A stretch of DNA of 64,000 bases from contig NZ_CALMAT010000121.1 in NCBI RefSeq assembly GCF_937859865.1, positions 1-64,000 on the forward strand, written 5' to 3'. The notes beneath the pieces were generated by a model. That model was not told the origin of the DNA. It saw only the letters and a program-made list of their open reading frames with translations, and did no database searches. Below, one piece after another: positions 23,995-31,610 of the stretch (positions are counted from its first letter, which is position 1; every line of letters begins with the position of its first letter). Made by a program: the position numbers and the translations under genes. This stretch comes from an uncultured Mucilaginibacter sp. (GTDB lineage: Bacteria; Bacteroidota; Bacteroidia; Sphingobacteriales; Sphingobacteriaceae).

Positions 23995-24690
23995 ATGCCG
24001 ATAAACGAAGCACAGCAACTGGCCAATCTCTTGCAAACACATGCGCAGGAGATTGGCAAAGTTGTTGATTATGATCCGCAGCAAGACCGTTTGTTCCCTT
24101 TTAATTTTACGGCTTCCAACAAAACTTTAAAACAAAAAACCGTTGCCGATACTGCCGCTTTTTCTGCTTGGGTCAAGCAAACTTTGCAGCAAAACCATTG
24201 CCGCTACGGCATCGGTGGTTATTTTGAAAACCGCACTTTATACAGCCGCAGCGCGCATTTTAATACTTCTTCTGATGAACCGCGCCGTCTGCATTTAGGC
24301 ATAGATATTTGGGCCGAAGCCGGCACGCCGCTTTATTCGCCTTTGGAAGGAAAAGTCCACAGCTTTCGCGATAACAATCATTTTGGCGATTACGGGCCGA
24401 CGATTATTTTGGAATACTTCTTTTATGGCATAAAATTCTATGCGCTTTTTGGCCATTTAAACCGGGAGTCTTTGAAAGGGCTTTATCCGGGAAAAACAAT
24501 CCAACAAAACCAAAAACTGGCCGAATTTGGGACTGAGGCAGAAAACGGAAATTGGCCGCCGCATTTGCATTTTCAGTTGATGTTTGATTTGGAAGGAAAT
24601 GAAGGCGATTATCCGGGCGTTTGCAAGTTGTCCGATCGGGAAAAATACCAGCCAAATATTCCTGACCCGAACTTTATTCTTCGCTTTTGA
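23995..24690 (+). CDS. M23 family (LytM-type) metallopeptidase
   Basis: 231 residues without signal peptide. The M23 zinc site is present: first His and Asp in HLGIDIWAEAGTPLYSPLEGKV, then the HxH motif in PPHLHFQLM, with FGHLN between. M23 enzymes cut peptidoglycan cross-bridges; lack of a signal peptide makes the location here uncertain. The gene starts inside a decayed copy of the G-type repeat: TTTTATGCCGATAAACGAAG gives MPINEA, where the intact repeat would give MPIKEA. A second, exact A-type word (24414) is translated as YFFYG in the middle of the domain. Confidence 0.85.
   Translation: MPINEAQQLANLLQTHAQEIGKVVDYDPQQDRLFPFNFTASNKTLKQKTVADTAAFSAWVKQTLQQNHCRYGIGGYFENRTLYSRSAHFNTSSDEPRRLHLGIDIWAEAGTPLYSPLEGKVHSFRDNNHFGDYGPTIILEYFFYGIKFYALFGHLNRESLKGLYPGKTIQQNQKLAEFGTEAENGNWPPHLHFQLMFDLEGNEGDYPGVCKLSDREKYQPNIPDPNFILRF
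24414..24442 (+). repeat. A-type extended element inside M23 gene
   Basis: ATACTTCTTTTA (24414-24425) continues as TGGCATAAAATTCT, close to the intergenic unit. It is read in frame as EYFFYGIKFYA between two conserved parts of the peptidase, apparently without lengthening the protein. Confidence 0.8.
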
Positions 24691-24744
24691 TAACAACGAA
24701 AGATTGTTTTCTTCGTTATGTTATCAAACTTATAATTTCAAACA

Positions 24745-25413
24745 ATGCTTTTTTTATTCATATTTTTTCAAACGCTGCTTTCGGCTTTTCAGGTAGACGA
24801 CCAGCCGCAGTTTAAAGGCGGGCAGCAGGCTTTAAACTCGTTTTTATCGCAAAATCTAATTTATCCTGATTTTTCTAAACAAAATTGTATCTCCGGAACA
24901 GTTGAGGTAAGTTTCAACATCAACCAAAATAACAAACCGGTTAACGTAAAAGTGCAAAAAGGTTTTGGTATTGATTTGGACGATGAAGCCGTCCGCTTAG
25001 TAAAACTAACTGCCGGAAAATGGGTTTTGCCAGCCAACCACGATGTAAACATCACGTTAATTTTGCCCGTTAATTTCAGCTTAAACCAATACAACTACAA
25101 TTGCGGCAACAAAACGCACAACGAAATGGAACAGGCCATTACAGCTTACAAAGCGCGCGAAGCTTTGGTGGATGCCGTAACCAATTATTACGAAAACAAA
25201 TATTTGGGCAAAGCCGATGTAGCCAAAGAACCTGAAATTGAAGCCTTAAAAAAACAGTTGGGTTTTGATGACGATTACGCAGACGAAGTGGTAAAACAAG
25301 CTAACCAAAAACTAAAACAAGGCGACAACGAAGGCGCCTGCGAAGACTGGAAATTTGTGCGCAACATAGGCAGCAACAAAGCCGATGCGCAATTGGCCAA
25401 ATACTGTAAATAG
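24745..25413 (+). CDS. TonB C-terminal-domain-like secreted protein
   Basis: 222 residues starting with a hydrophobic signal-like segment (MLFLFIFFQTLLSAFQ). Residues about 17-115 match the TonB C-terminal/energy-transducer-like domain found in many Bacteroidota proteins: PQFKGGQQALNSFLSQNLIYP, then GTVEVSFNINQNNKPVNVKV and DDEAVRLVKLTAGKW. The C-terminal half is helical and charged and ends with a Cys-containing segment (GACEDWKFVRNIG...YCK). It is too short to be a full TonB and lacks a proline-rich spanner, so it probably binds a periplasmic partner instead. Confidence 0.65.
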   Translation: MLFLFIFFQTLLSAFQVDDQPQFKGGQQALNSFLSQNLIYPDFSKQNCISGTVEVSFNINQNNKPVNVKVQKGFGIDLDDEAVRLVKLTAGKWVLPANHDVNITLILPVNFSLNQYNYNCGNKTHNEMEQAITAYKAREALVDAVTNYYENKYLGKADVAKEPEIEALKKQLGFDDDYADEVVKQANQKLKQGDNEGACEDWKFVRNIGSNKADAQLAKYCK

Positions 25414-25423
25414 TTTTTGTGAG

Positions 25424-25451
25424 GTTGATTTTATGCCGATAAAAGAAGCAT
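25424..25451 (-). repeat. Extended G-type element, intergenic
   Basis: TTGATTTTATGCCGA followed by TAAAAGAAGCAT (25440-25451), between the convergent stops of the TonB-like and M20 genes. Confidence 0.88.
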
Positions 25452-25470
25452 CGGTGTTTGTTTCGTTTAT

Positions 25471-26919
25471 TTATTTCAATTCCTTCATCAGCCGGTAATA
25501 AAAACTGATTGCTTTTGGATATTCTTTTACGCTAATATTTTCGTTTAAACCGTGCATTCCTTCCAAATCCGTTACGGGCGAAAAACGTAAAATACAGTTA
25601 GCAATGCCAGCCATTTGGCGCGAATCTGTGGCGCCAACGGTTAAATATGGCGCAATTAATGTTCCCGGATAATTTTCTATCACAGCTTTTTCTAACTGTT
25701 TAAAACCCGAACTTTGGGTTGAAGTTACAGCGGATGCTTCTTCGGCAAAGGCATTTTCTTTAATCAATTGTACTCGATTATCGTTGATGGCTTCTTTTAC
25801 ATGCTTAGAAACAGCATTAATAGAAGTGCCGGGCAACAACCTAAAATTGATGGTTGCCGAAGCGGAAGTTGGGATAACATTATCTTTTACGCCAGCCTGC
25901 AAAATGGTTGGTGCAATTGTGGTTCTAATCAGCGCATTTCCTCCGGCAGATTTCTCGTAAATTTTAAACAAAAGCGGTTTAAAAAGCCATTGGTTGGCAA
26001 TGGCCATTTTTGTGGTAAAAGGCATTTCCGGGCCTAAATACTTAAAAAAATCGCCGGTAGAACCACCAAAACTTGCCGGAAAAGGTTTTGCCCGAAGCTT
26101 TTGTATCGCCGCAATCAGCACATCAACCGCCGTTTCTGGTTTTGGCATGGATGAATGTCCGCCTTCGATATTCACTTTTAAATCGATGGATAAATAACCT
26201 TTTTCGGAAGTTCCAATCAGCGCCACCGGTTTTCCCTGTAAACCCGGGATTTCTTTTTTGGTGATCTCGCCGCCTTCATCCAAAACCCAATCGGCTTTAA
26301 TTCCGCGCGATTTTAGCAACGCGGCAACTGCTTTTACGCCTTTTCCGCCGGCTTCTTCATCGTGGCCAAAAACAAAATAAATGCTTCTTTTAGGCTGATA
26401 ATTTTCTTGCAACAGTTTTTCCGCTGCTTCCAGCAAACTAAACAAACTGATTTTATCATCGGCTGTACCTCGTCCGTACAGTTTTCCGTTTTGAATACTG
26501 CCACCAAACGGATCGGTTTTCCATTGCAATAAACTTGCTTTCTCAACCGGGACAACATCCTGGTGCGCCATTAAAATAACAGGTTTTAAAGTCGGATTTT
26601 TACCTTTCCAAGTATAAACCAAAGAATAATGAGCTACTTTTTCCAAAGCTAATTTTTGATGGACTAAAGGATAAGTTTGCGCCAGATAACGGTGCAAAGC
26701 CAGAAAAACGCTGCTATCGGTTTTGGCACTATCAGAAAAAGAAACGGTTTTAAAACGGATGCCTTGCTGCAAATGGGCGATGGCATTTTCGCTTACTTCA
26801 ACATTTTTTGTTGCAGCATATTTGGGTTGAATAGATTTGAATGTCAAGGTTTTGATCAAAACCACAGCAACCAGCAACAGCACTATCGCCAGCAAAAACA
26901 ACATTAATTTTTTAGCCAT
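25471..26919 (-). CDS. M20 family metallopeptidase (PM20D1-like)
   Basis: 482 residues with an N-terminal hydrophobic segment (LMLFLLAIVLLLVAVVLI), so membrane-anchored or exported. The M20 dizinc site is visible: MAHQDVVP (His), YGRGTADDK (bridging Asp), GHDEEAGGKG (catalytic Glu-Glu), DEGGEI, and a C-terminal metal His in MHGLNENI. The inner dimerisation domain begins near EKGYLSIDLKVNIEGGHSS. Related enzymes hydrolyse N-acyl amino acids or dipeptides. Its start codon is formed within an A-type repeat (26919), and a G-type word (26381) lies in the coding region. Confidence 0.9.
   Translation of the reverse strand: MAKKLMLFLLAIVLLLVAVVLIKTLTFKSIQPKYAATKNVEVSENAIAHLQQGIRFKTVSFSDSAKTDSSVFLALHRYLAQTYPLVHQKLALEKVAHYSLVYTWKGKNPTLKPVILMAHQDVVPVEKASLLQWKTDPFGGSIQNGKLYGRGTADDKISLFSLLEAAEKLLQENYQPKRSIYFVFGHDEEAGGKGVKAVAALLKSRGIKADWVLDEGGEITKKEIPGLQGKPVALIGTSEKGYLSIDLKVNIEGGHSSMPKPETAVDVLIAAIQKLRAKPFPASFGGSTGDFFKYLGPEMPFTTKMAIANQWLFKPLLFKIYEKSAGGNALIRTTIAPTILQAGVKDNVIPTSASATINFRLLPGTSINAVSKHVKEAINDNRVQLIKENAFAEEASAVTSTQSSGFKQLEKAVIENYPGTLIAPYLTVGATDSRQMAGIANCILRFSPVTDLEGMHGLNENISVKEYPKAISFYYRLMKELK
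26381..26392 (+). repeat. G-type 12-mer inside M20 gene
   Basis: ATGCTTCTTTTA, antisense to the gene; on the coding strand it is read as PKRSIYF. Confidence 0.78.
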
Positions 26920-26930
26920 AAAAGAAGTAT
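26919..26930 (-). repeat. A-type 12-mer overlapping M20 start codon
   Basis: On the minus strand GATACTTCTTTT is followed directly by ATGGCTAAA, the M20 start. Confidence 0.85.
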
Positions 26931-27005
26931 CAATCTGGCTTCAAGATAAATAAAAAGCAACACGAATTGTATTTGTGGATTTGCCTTTTATCTTTAAAAT
27001 GATTT

Positions 27006-27575
27006 ATGAAGAAGCAGGAACTCCGCAAAATTTATCTCGAAAAACGCCGGCAGCTTTCGGAAACGGAATACGAAACGTTGAACCAGGCTTTGCTGCAACA
27101 GTTTAAAACTTTGGATTTTTCGGGAGTAAACGCTGTCCATATTTTTTTGCCCATGCTTCGCACCAAAGAACCCGATACTAAATTGCTGATTTATTTCCTG
27201 CAAACTACGTATCCAAACATTAAACGCGTTTTTCCGAAAACAGATTTCAAACAAAAAAAGTTGATTAATTTTTTGGATGATGAACAATTGGTTACCGCCG
27301 AAAACAAGTTTGGCATTCCGGAACCAATTAGCGGAAACCAATTTTATACCGGTAAAAACAGTATCGTGATTGTGCCGCTGCTTGCGTTTGATTTGAAAGG
27401 AAACCGGGTTGGCTACGGCGGTGGTTTTTATGATCGGTTTTTGGCCGAATGTGAAGCAGGAACGCAATTTATCGGCTTGTCTTTTTTTGAACCGGTTGAT
27501 TTGATTGAGGATGCGGATGAATTGGATGTAAAGTTGCACCAATGTATTGCGCCGTACCAGCTTTGGAAATTTTAA
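27006..27575 (+). CDS. 5-formyltetrahydrofolate cyclo-ligase
   Basis: 189 residues. The enzyme makes 5,10-methenyl-THF from 5-formyl-THF with ATP. Features: MKKQELRKIYLEKRRQLS with the conserved basic N-terminus, ending with IVPLLAFDLKGNRVGYGGGFYDRFL (parts: IVPLLAFD and GNRVGYGGGFYDRFL, the phosphate loop). Divergent from the M20 peptidase gene. A complete T-type extended repeat (27337-27364) is read in frame as NQFYTGKNSIVIV just before the conserved C-terminal block. Confidence 0.92.
   Translation: MKKQELRKIYLEKRRQLSETEYETLNQALLQQFKTLDFSGVNAVHIFLPMLRTKEPDTKLLIYFLQTTYPNIKRVFPKTDFKQKKLINFLDDEQLVTAENKFGIPEPISGNQFYTGKNSIVIVPLLAFDLKGNRVGYGGGFYDRFLAECEAGTQFIGLSFFEPVDLIEDADELDVKLHQCIAPYQLWKF
27337..27364 (-). 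repeat. T-type extended element inside cyclo-ligase gene
   Basis: ACCAATTTTATACCGG followed by TAAAAACAGTAT (27353-27364); both the core and the CCAATTTTAT flank of the intergenic unit are present inside coding sequence. Confidence 0.82.
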
Positions 27576-27642
27576 GTAAAAATCGAGTTTAAAGATGCTT
27601 TGTAATTTGTAAATAGATTTTAAATAAAACGTACATTTGGAT

Positions 27643-27927
27643 ATGCAGCAATTAGAGCATTATCAACAAATAATTGTGCCTGTTTTAAAAAAATTTAATA
27701 TCAAACGGGCTTCTATTTTCGGATCAATTGCAAAAGGTTTGGAGACAAATACAAGTGACCTGGATTTGTTGATAGAACCTGAAGCTGGCTTTACTTTGTT
27801 TACTTTGATTGCGCTTGAAAATGAAATTACACACCTTACAAAGCGTAAAATAGATATTGTTGAATTTGGTGCTTTAAAACCGTCTATCAAAACTGAAGTG
27901 CTTCAATCGGCAATAGCTATTTTATGA
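27643..27927 (+). CDS. mntA: MNT-type nucleotidyltransferase antitoxin (MntA)
   Basis: 94 residues. The minimal nucleotidyltransferase motif GSX10DXD is intact: GSIAKGLETNTSDLDLL, with a third acidic residue in KIDIVEFG. With HepT it forms the MntA-HepT toxin-antitoxin system, in which MntA adds AMP to the HepT toxin and so neutralises it. I start at ATG 27643 (MQQLEHYQQ); a TTG six bases upstream is also open. TACATTTG at 27632-27639 fits a -7 box but is so close to the ATG that the transcript would be nearly leaderless. It overlaps hepT by four bases. Confidence 0.88.
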   Translation: MQQLEHYQQIIVPVLKKFNIKRASIFGSIAKGLETNTSDLDLLIEPEAGFTLFTLIALENEITHLTKRKIDIVEFGALKPSIKTEVLQSAIAIL

Positions 27928-28256
27928 GTAGATCAGATTTGGTTTACGTTCATGATATTATAGAATCCATAGGTATTATAGTAGATTATGTAGAAGGCAA
28001 AACGGAAGATGATCTTATTAACAATATCATGCTTCAAGATGCAGTAATCAGGCGATTTGGAATTATTGGAGAAGCTTCAAGTAAAATTTCCAAACAGTTT
28101 AAAGTTCAACACCCAGATATTCCATGGAGATTAATCAAAGCCATGAGAAATAAATTGATACATGAATATTTTGGCATATCTGCAAAAACAATATTTGCAA
28201 CTGTAAAAACTGATTTACCTGTTTTAAAGGAACAATTACAAAATCTCATTTCGTGA
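27924..28256 (+). CDS. hepT: HepT-like HEPN ribonuclease toxin (DUF86)
   Basis: 110 residues with the HEPN catalytic motif RX4HXY: RNKLIHEYF near residue 85, preceded by PDIPWRLIKAM, both typical of DUF86/HepT. HepT is an RNA nuclease whose Tyr is AMPylated by MntA. The ATG overlaps the mntA stop (ATGA), so the two are translationally coupled. The segment is AT-rich compared with its neighbours, as expected of a transferred module. Confidence 0.88.
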   Translation: MSRSDLVYVHDIIESIGIIVDYVEGKTEDDLINNIMLQDAVIRRFGIIGEASSKISKQFKVQHPDIPWRLIKAMRNKLIHEYFGISAKTIFATVKTDLPVLKEQLQNLIS

Positions 28257-28284
28257 TTGTATTAAACAACTAAAAGTTTACTGC

Positions 28285-29055
28285 TTACAACTCCAATTCC
28301 AGCAGTACCGGGCAATGGTCAGAATGTTTGGCTTCCGGTAAAATAGTAGCGCGTTTTAAATAAGGTTTTAACTCGTGCGTAACCAAATTATAATCAATGC
28401 GCCAACCCAAATTTTTTCCGCGTGCACCAGCGCGAAAACTCCACCAGGTATAATTATGCGGCTCTCTGTTAAAATGCCGGAAGGAATCTACAAAGCCGGA
28501 TTCGAGCAGTTTTTCCATCCATTCGCGCTCTTCGGGCAAAAAACCGGAAGAATTGGCGTTTGATTTTGGGTTGTGGATATCAATCGGTTTGTGGCAAATG
28601 TTGTAATCGCCGCAAACCACTAATTTGGGGTAAGCCCATTGCAGTTTGTGCAGGTAATCGCCAAACTCATCCAAAAAACGAAACTTAAAAGCCTGCCGGT
28701 CTGCGCCGCTGGAACCGGAAGGAAAATAAACGCTCATCACTGATAACTCTTCAAAATCTACCCGCAAACACCGGCCTTCAAAATCAAAATCCCGGATGCC
28801 GCAGCCGTATTCTACATGCACCGGTTTTTGCCTGGTAAAAACAGCAGTGCCGCTGTAGCCTTTTTTCTCTGCCGGAAACCAAAAGTGATGATAACCCATT
28901 TGTTCGAGTAAAAACAATTCGGTTTGCAAAACATCTGGCGTGGCCTTTATTTCCTGCAAACAGATGACGTCAGCATCGGTAGCTTGCAGCCAGGCCAGCC
29001 AGTTTTTACTGATAGCCGAGCGGATTCCGTTAACGTTGTAGGTGATGATTTTCAT
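28285..29055 (-). CDS. xth: Exodeoxyribonuclease III
   Basis: 256 residues, AP endonuclease and 3'-5' exonuclease of base-excision repair. The exonuclease-endonuclease-phosphatase fold signatures are complete: MKIITYNVNGIRSAISK, ADVICLQEIKA (metal Glu), YSGTAVFTR, VYFPSGSSG, VVCGDYNICH, LGWRIDYNLVT and KHSDHCPVLLEL (catalytic His). It is followed on its 5' side by a GAGG-rich stretch (29059-29102) of simple repeated character. Confidence 0.94.
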   Translation of the reverse strand: MKIITYNVNGIRSAISKNWLAWLQATDADVICLQEIKATPDVLQTELFLLEQMGYHHFWFPAEKKGYSGTAVFTRQKPVHVEYGCGIRDFDFEGRCLRVDFEELSVMSVYFPSGSSGADRQAFKFRFLDEFGDYLHKLQWAYPKLVVCGDYNICHKPIDIHNPKSNANSSGFLPEEREWMEKLLESGFVDSFRHFNREPHNYTWWSFRAGARGKNLGWRIDYNLVTHELKPYLKRATILPEAKHSDHCPVLLELEL

Positions 29056-29058
29056 TTA

Positions 29059-29102
29059 GGTGAGAGGTTTGAGGTGCGAGGATTGAGGAGCGGGGTGCGA
29101 GG
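29059..29102. repeat. GAGG-rich degenerate tandem stretch
   Basis: Between the xth start and the cyclophilin stop the sequence repeats units like GTGAGAGG, GTGCGAGG and TTGAGGAG several times. It looks like slippage-type simple repeats; no function can be assigned. Confidence 0.5.
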
Positions 29103-29136
29103 TTAAAGGCAAAAGCTGAAAACTGATTGCTGAAAG

Positions 29137-29829
29137 CTAAATGCCTAATAGCTTATCCAGCCGTCTGCACTCTTTTTTCTTCAATAAACTAACGGTCATC
29201 GGTACATCTTGCAGCGGGCGGTTTTTTTCATCTTTATTTACGGTTGCAATGCGGTCAACCATATCCAAACCAATTACAATTTCGCCATAAACCGTATAAT
29301 TTTGGTCGAGGTGCGGTACACCACCAACCGATTTATACCATTCGCGTTGTGAAGGCGGAATTTTTCGTCCTTTTAAACGGGTTTGTTCCAGCTTGTCCAA
29401 TTGCTCATCGGTAAAGCGTTTGCCTTCCACCAAATAAAACTGGCAACCGCTGGAAGCTTTCTTCGGGTTGTCATCCCGCGCAGCAGCAAGTACTCCTTTT
29501 TTATGAAACAAGCTGTCGCGGATTTCAGCATCAACGGTATAACCCACATCGCCTTCGCCCAAAGCTTGTCCGGGTTTGGCTTTTTTAGAATCCGGGTCGC
29601 CGCCCTGGATCATAAAATCCTGTATAACGCGATGAAAAAGCGTACCGTTATAAAAACCTTGTTTGGTTAATTTGATAAAGTTGTCGCGGTGTTTCGGCGT
29701 TTCGTTGTACAAACGGATGATGCATTCGCCAAACGCAGTTTTGATACGCACGTATCGATTTTTAGGGGATTTGGCAAATACGCTAAACGAAATCAGCAGT
29801 AAAATAAAAGCAGCGGCAAATTTTTTCAT
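29137..29829 (-). CDS. Exported cyclophilin-type peptidyl-prolyl isomerase
   Basis: 230 residues with a signal peptide (MKKFAAAFILLLISFSVFAKS). The cyclophilin fold is shown by FIKLTKQGFYNGTLFHRVIQDFMIQGGDP (parts: GTLFHRVI and FMIQGGDP with the catalytic Arg and Gln), SSGCQFYLV and YTVYGEIVIGLDMVDRIA. An insert of about 45 residues (FTDEQLDKLEQTRLKGRKIPPS...) before the last strand is common in Bacteroidota periplasmic cyclophilins. It probably helps fold outer-membrane or secreted proteins. A G-type repeat lies immediately upstream of the start. Confidence 0.92.
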   Translation of the reverse strand: MKKFAAAFILLLISFSVFAKSPKNRYVRIKTAFGECIIRLYNETPKHRDNFIKLTKQGFYNGTLFHRVIQDFMIQGGDPDSKKAKPGQALGEGDVGYTVDAEIRDSLFHKKGVLAAARDDNPKKASSGCQFYLVEGKRFTDEQLDKLEQTRLKGRKIPPSQREWYKSVGGVPHLDQNYTVYGEIVIGLDMVDRIATVNKDEKNRPLQDVPMTVSLLKKKECRRLDKLLGI

Positions 29830-29831
29830 GG

Positions 29832-29843
29832 TAAAAGAAGCAT
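29832..29843 (-). repeat. G-type 12-mer just upstream of cyclophilin start
   Basis: On the minus strand ATGCTTCTTTTA is followed by CC and then the ATG of the cyclophilin gene. Confidence 0.85.
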
Positions 29844-29855
29844 TTTGTATTATTT

Positions 29856-30536
29856 TTATAAATAATCAATTTCATCACAAATATTGATAATATGATCAAG
29901 GCCATATAAAAGTGCGCTTTCATCAACTTGCATCCATTGAAAAAGCTGTAGAATAAGATTATAGTGTTGCCTTGCATAGTTTGTATCTTTTATTGCTTGC
30001 CCAGGTAAAAAGCAAATCGGTTCATGATGCGCCATTCTGTTTCTAATATCGTTTAGCTTTGCTAATTGATTAAAAACGTAAGTATTGTTATATTGTAATG
30101 CTGGTGTTGATGTGGGTTTTGAAGGAAATACCTGTAAAAGAATTCTATTTGTGGCATTATACTGGTTTTGAGCAAACATATACCGCCAAAACCCAAAACC
30201 AAGTTCGGCTACTAATTTAAAATGATTGTAGGAGGGTAATTTGTTAATTGCATCATTAATATTTTCTTTGGTTAAACGACATTTATGATTATCAAATATT
30301 CCTCCAACTCTTGCACCATTTTTTAACCAGTCAGTGCCATGAATAGCAGTGCATCTTATGTCGATTACATTTCTTAACGCTACTTCAAAACAACTTATAA
30401 CCGTAAACAACTCTTGCGTAAGTTGTAAATTTTTCCTGTAAAGTGTCATTGCCTTTCGAGAATCTCCACCGCAAGATAATAGATAGCGGTTCATTCTTGC
30501 TGAAGTCATTATTTGGACAAAAGCACTATATTTCAT
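29856..30536 (-). CDS. Abi-family abortive infection protein
   Basis: 226 residues resembling the Abi_2/AbiD-AbiF group of phage abortive-infection proteins. Seen are YRKNLQLTQELFTVISCFEVALRNVID near the N-terminus (in part: LFTVISCFEVALRNVI) and a HEPN-type RX4H motif RNRMAHHEPICF near residue 165. These suggest an RNase that acts after phage infection. It is clearly AT-richer than its neighbours and has no partner gene, so probably a transferred single-gene defence element. The exact subgroup is uncertain. Confidence 0.75.
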   Translation of the reverse strand: MKYSAFVQIMTSARMNRYLLSCGGDSRKAMTLYRKNLQLTQELFTVISCFEVALRNVIDIRCTAIHGTDWLKNGARVGGIFDNHKCRLTKENINDAINKLPSYNHFKLVAELGFGFWRYMFAQNQYNATNRILLQVFPSKPTSTPALQYNNTYVFNQLAKLNDIRNRMAHHEPICFLPGQAIKDTNYARQHYNLILQLFQWMQVDESALLYGLDHIINICDEIDYL

Positions 30537-30655
30537 TATAATTTAATTGCGCAGTTTAATTATTCTTCTTATGTTTGTGTCATCTTATTCCCGTTAGTCC
30601 CTGAAGAAATTCAAACTGGCGGGTTTCGTTTTTTATAAAGTCAGGCATTTTAATT

Positions 30656-31003
30656 TCACGGTTCATTCCCCTCCTCAAAATAATTAATAATCAACGATTT
30701 CATCACCATTTCCTGCTCCAGCAAAGTATAATTGGGGATGGTTTTAACTAACTTCCAATGTGGCCAGCCATCCTGGTCCAAGCCTTCCAGTTCGTAAAAA
30801 CCAAGCTGGCTGAACAGTTTGCAGGTGGCAATGTGCATCAGTTCTTCCTTTTGCCGCTTGCTGAATTTTTGCGGCCCTTTGCCCAGTTCCTGTACACCGA
30901 TCAGAAAAAGCATCACTTTAATATCGGGCACGTCCGAATCAAAATCGTGCGCAATGCGTTCCTGCAAAGCGGCCCATTTGGTGTTGGTTTCTGCTGCGGT
31001 CAT
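30656..31003 (-). CDS. Conserved hypothetical protein
   Basis: 115 residues, without signal peptide or membrane segment. It contains DVPDIKVMLFLIGVQELGKGPQKFSKRQKEELMHIATCKL (in parts: VMLFLIGVQELG and KFSKRQKEELMHIATCKL), a charged, helical layout, and a C-terminal WPHWKLVKTIPNYTLLEQE. I recall similar short proteins in Bacteroidota without known function. Codon use fits the host better than the Abi gene next to it. Confidence 0.7.
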   Translation of the reverse strand: MTAAETNTKWAALQERIAHDFDSDVPDIKVMLFLIGVQELGKGPQKFSKRQKEELMHIATCKLFSQLGFYELEGLDQDGWPHWKLVKTIPNYTLLEQEMVMKSLIINYFEEGNEP

Positions 31004-31023
31004 AATAGCAAAGATAAGCGTTG

Positions 31024-31068
31024 ATGCTGTTTTTACCGATATAAAATTTATGCCGGTAAAAACAGTAT
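31024..31068 (+). repeat. Variant T-type inverted pair
   Basis: ATGCTGTTTTTA (31024-31035, one base off the T type) faces TAAAAACAGTAT (31057-31068); the pair forms 11 Watson-Crick pairs and one G-T wobble. Inner arms ACCGATATAAAATTTATGCCGG also pair in part. Confidence 0.85.
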
Positions 31069-31212
31069 GGCCTTGCTGTCATTATATTGTTACAGCTAAA
31101 CTTGGTTTTAAATTGAAGGTTAAGCAACAGATTTAGCACTTTTAGAAAAATTTAAATTAATATCTGTTTAAATAAAAGATATTTGCAAAAAACTTTAAGC
31201 TGTTAAGGTATC

Positions 31213-31539
31213 GTGAACAAACGTAAAGCATCTGTAATTTTATCCTGGCTGTTGCTGCTCTTTTTTGCAGCGGGCCAGATTATTATTTATGCGCACCAGC
31301 ATCACACTAAATCCAATACGTTAATTGTTCATTCGCATGATACTGCAGGTCAGCAAATCGTTTATGAGAAATGTAACCTGTGCGACCAGATGCACCACGC
31401 ACCAATCAACCTGGTACAGCCTTTAAACTATACTTATCTGGTAAGTCCGGTTGTCCGGCTTTATATTCCTGCATGTCATCATTATAAAGCGAATACTTTG
31501 ATCCATGCTGATGGCTTGTCTCCGCCAGCTTTAGTTTAA
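31213..31539 (+). CDS. Small His/Cys-rich secreted protein before a TonB receptor
   Basis: 108 residues from a GTG start, with a hydrophobic N-terminus (VILSWLLLLFFAAGQIIIYA). The mature part is rich in possible metal ligands: HQHH, HSHD, CNLCDQMHH and CHHYK. This suggests metal binding outside the cytoplasm. It stands 71 bases before a TonB-dependent receptor gene in the same direction, so both may serve uptake of a metal or metal complex. The metal is unknown and I do not recognise a named family. Confidence 0.6.
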   Translation: MNKRKASVILSWLLLLFFAAGQIIIYAHQHHTKSNTLIVHSHDTAGQQIVYEKCNLCDQMHHAPINLVQPLNYTYLVSPVVRLYIPACHHYKANTLIHADGLSPPALV

Positions 31540-31610
31540 TTCTGAAATTACGGTTCGCGCTAACCGGATGATTATTAATTAAACATTCTACAAAAGATTT
31601 TTTATCTTAT

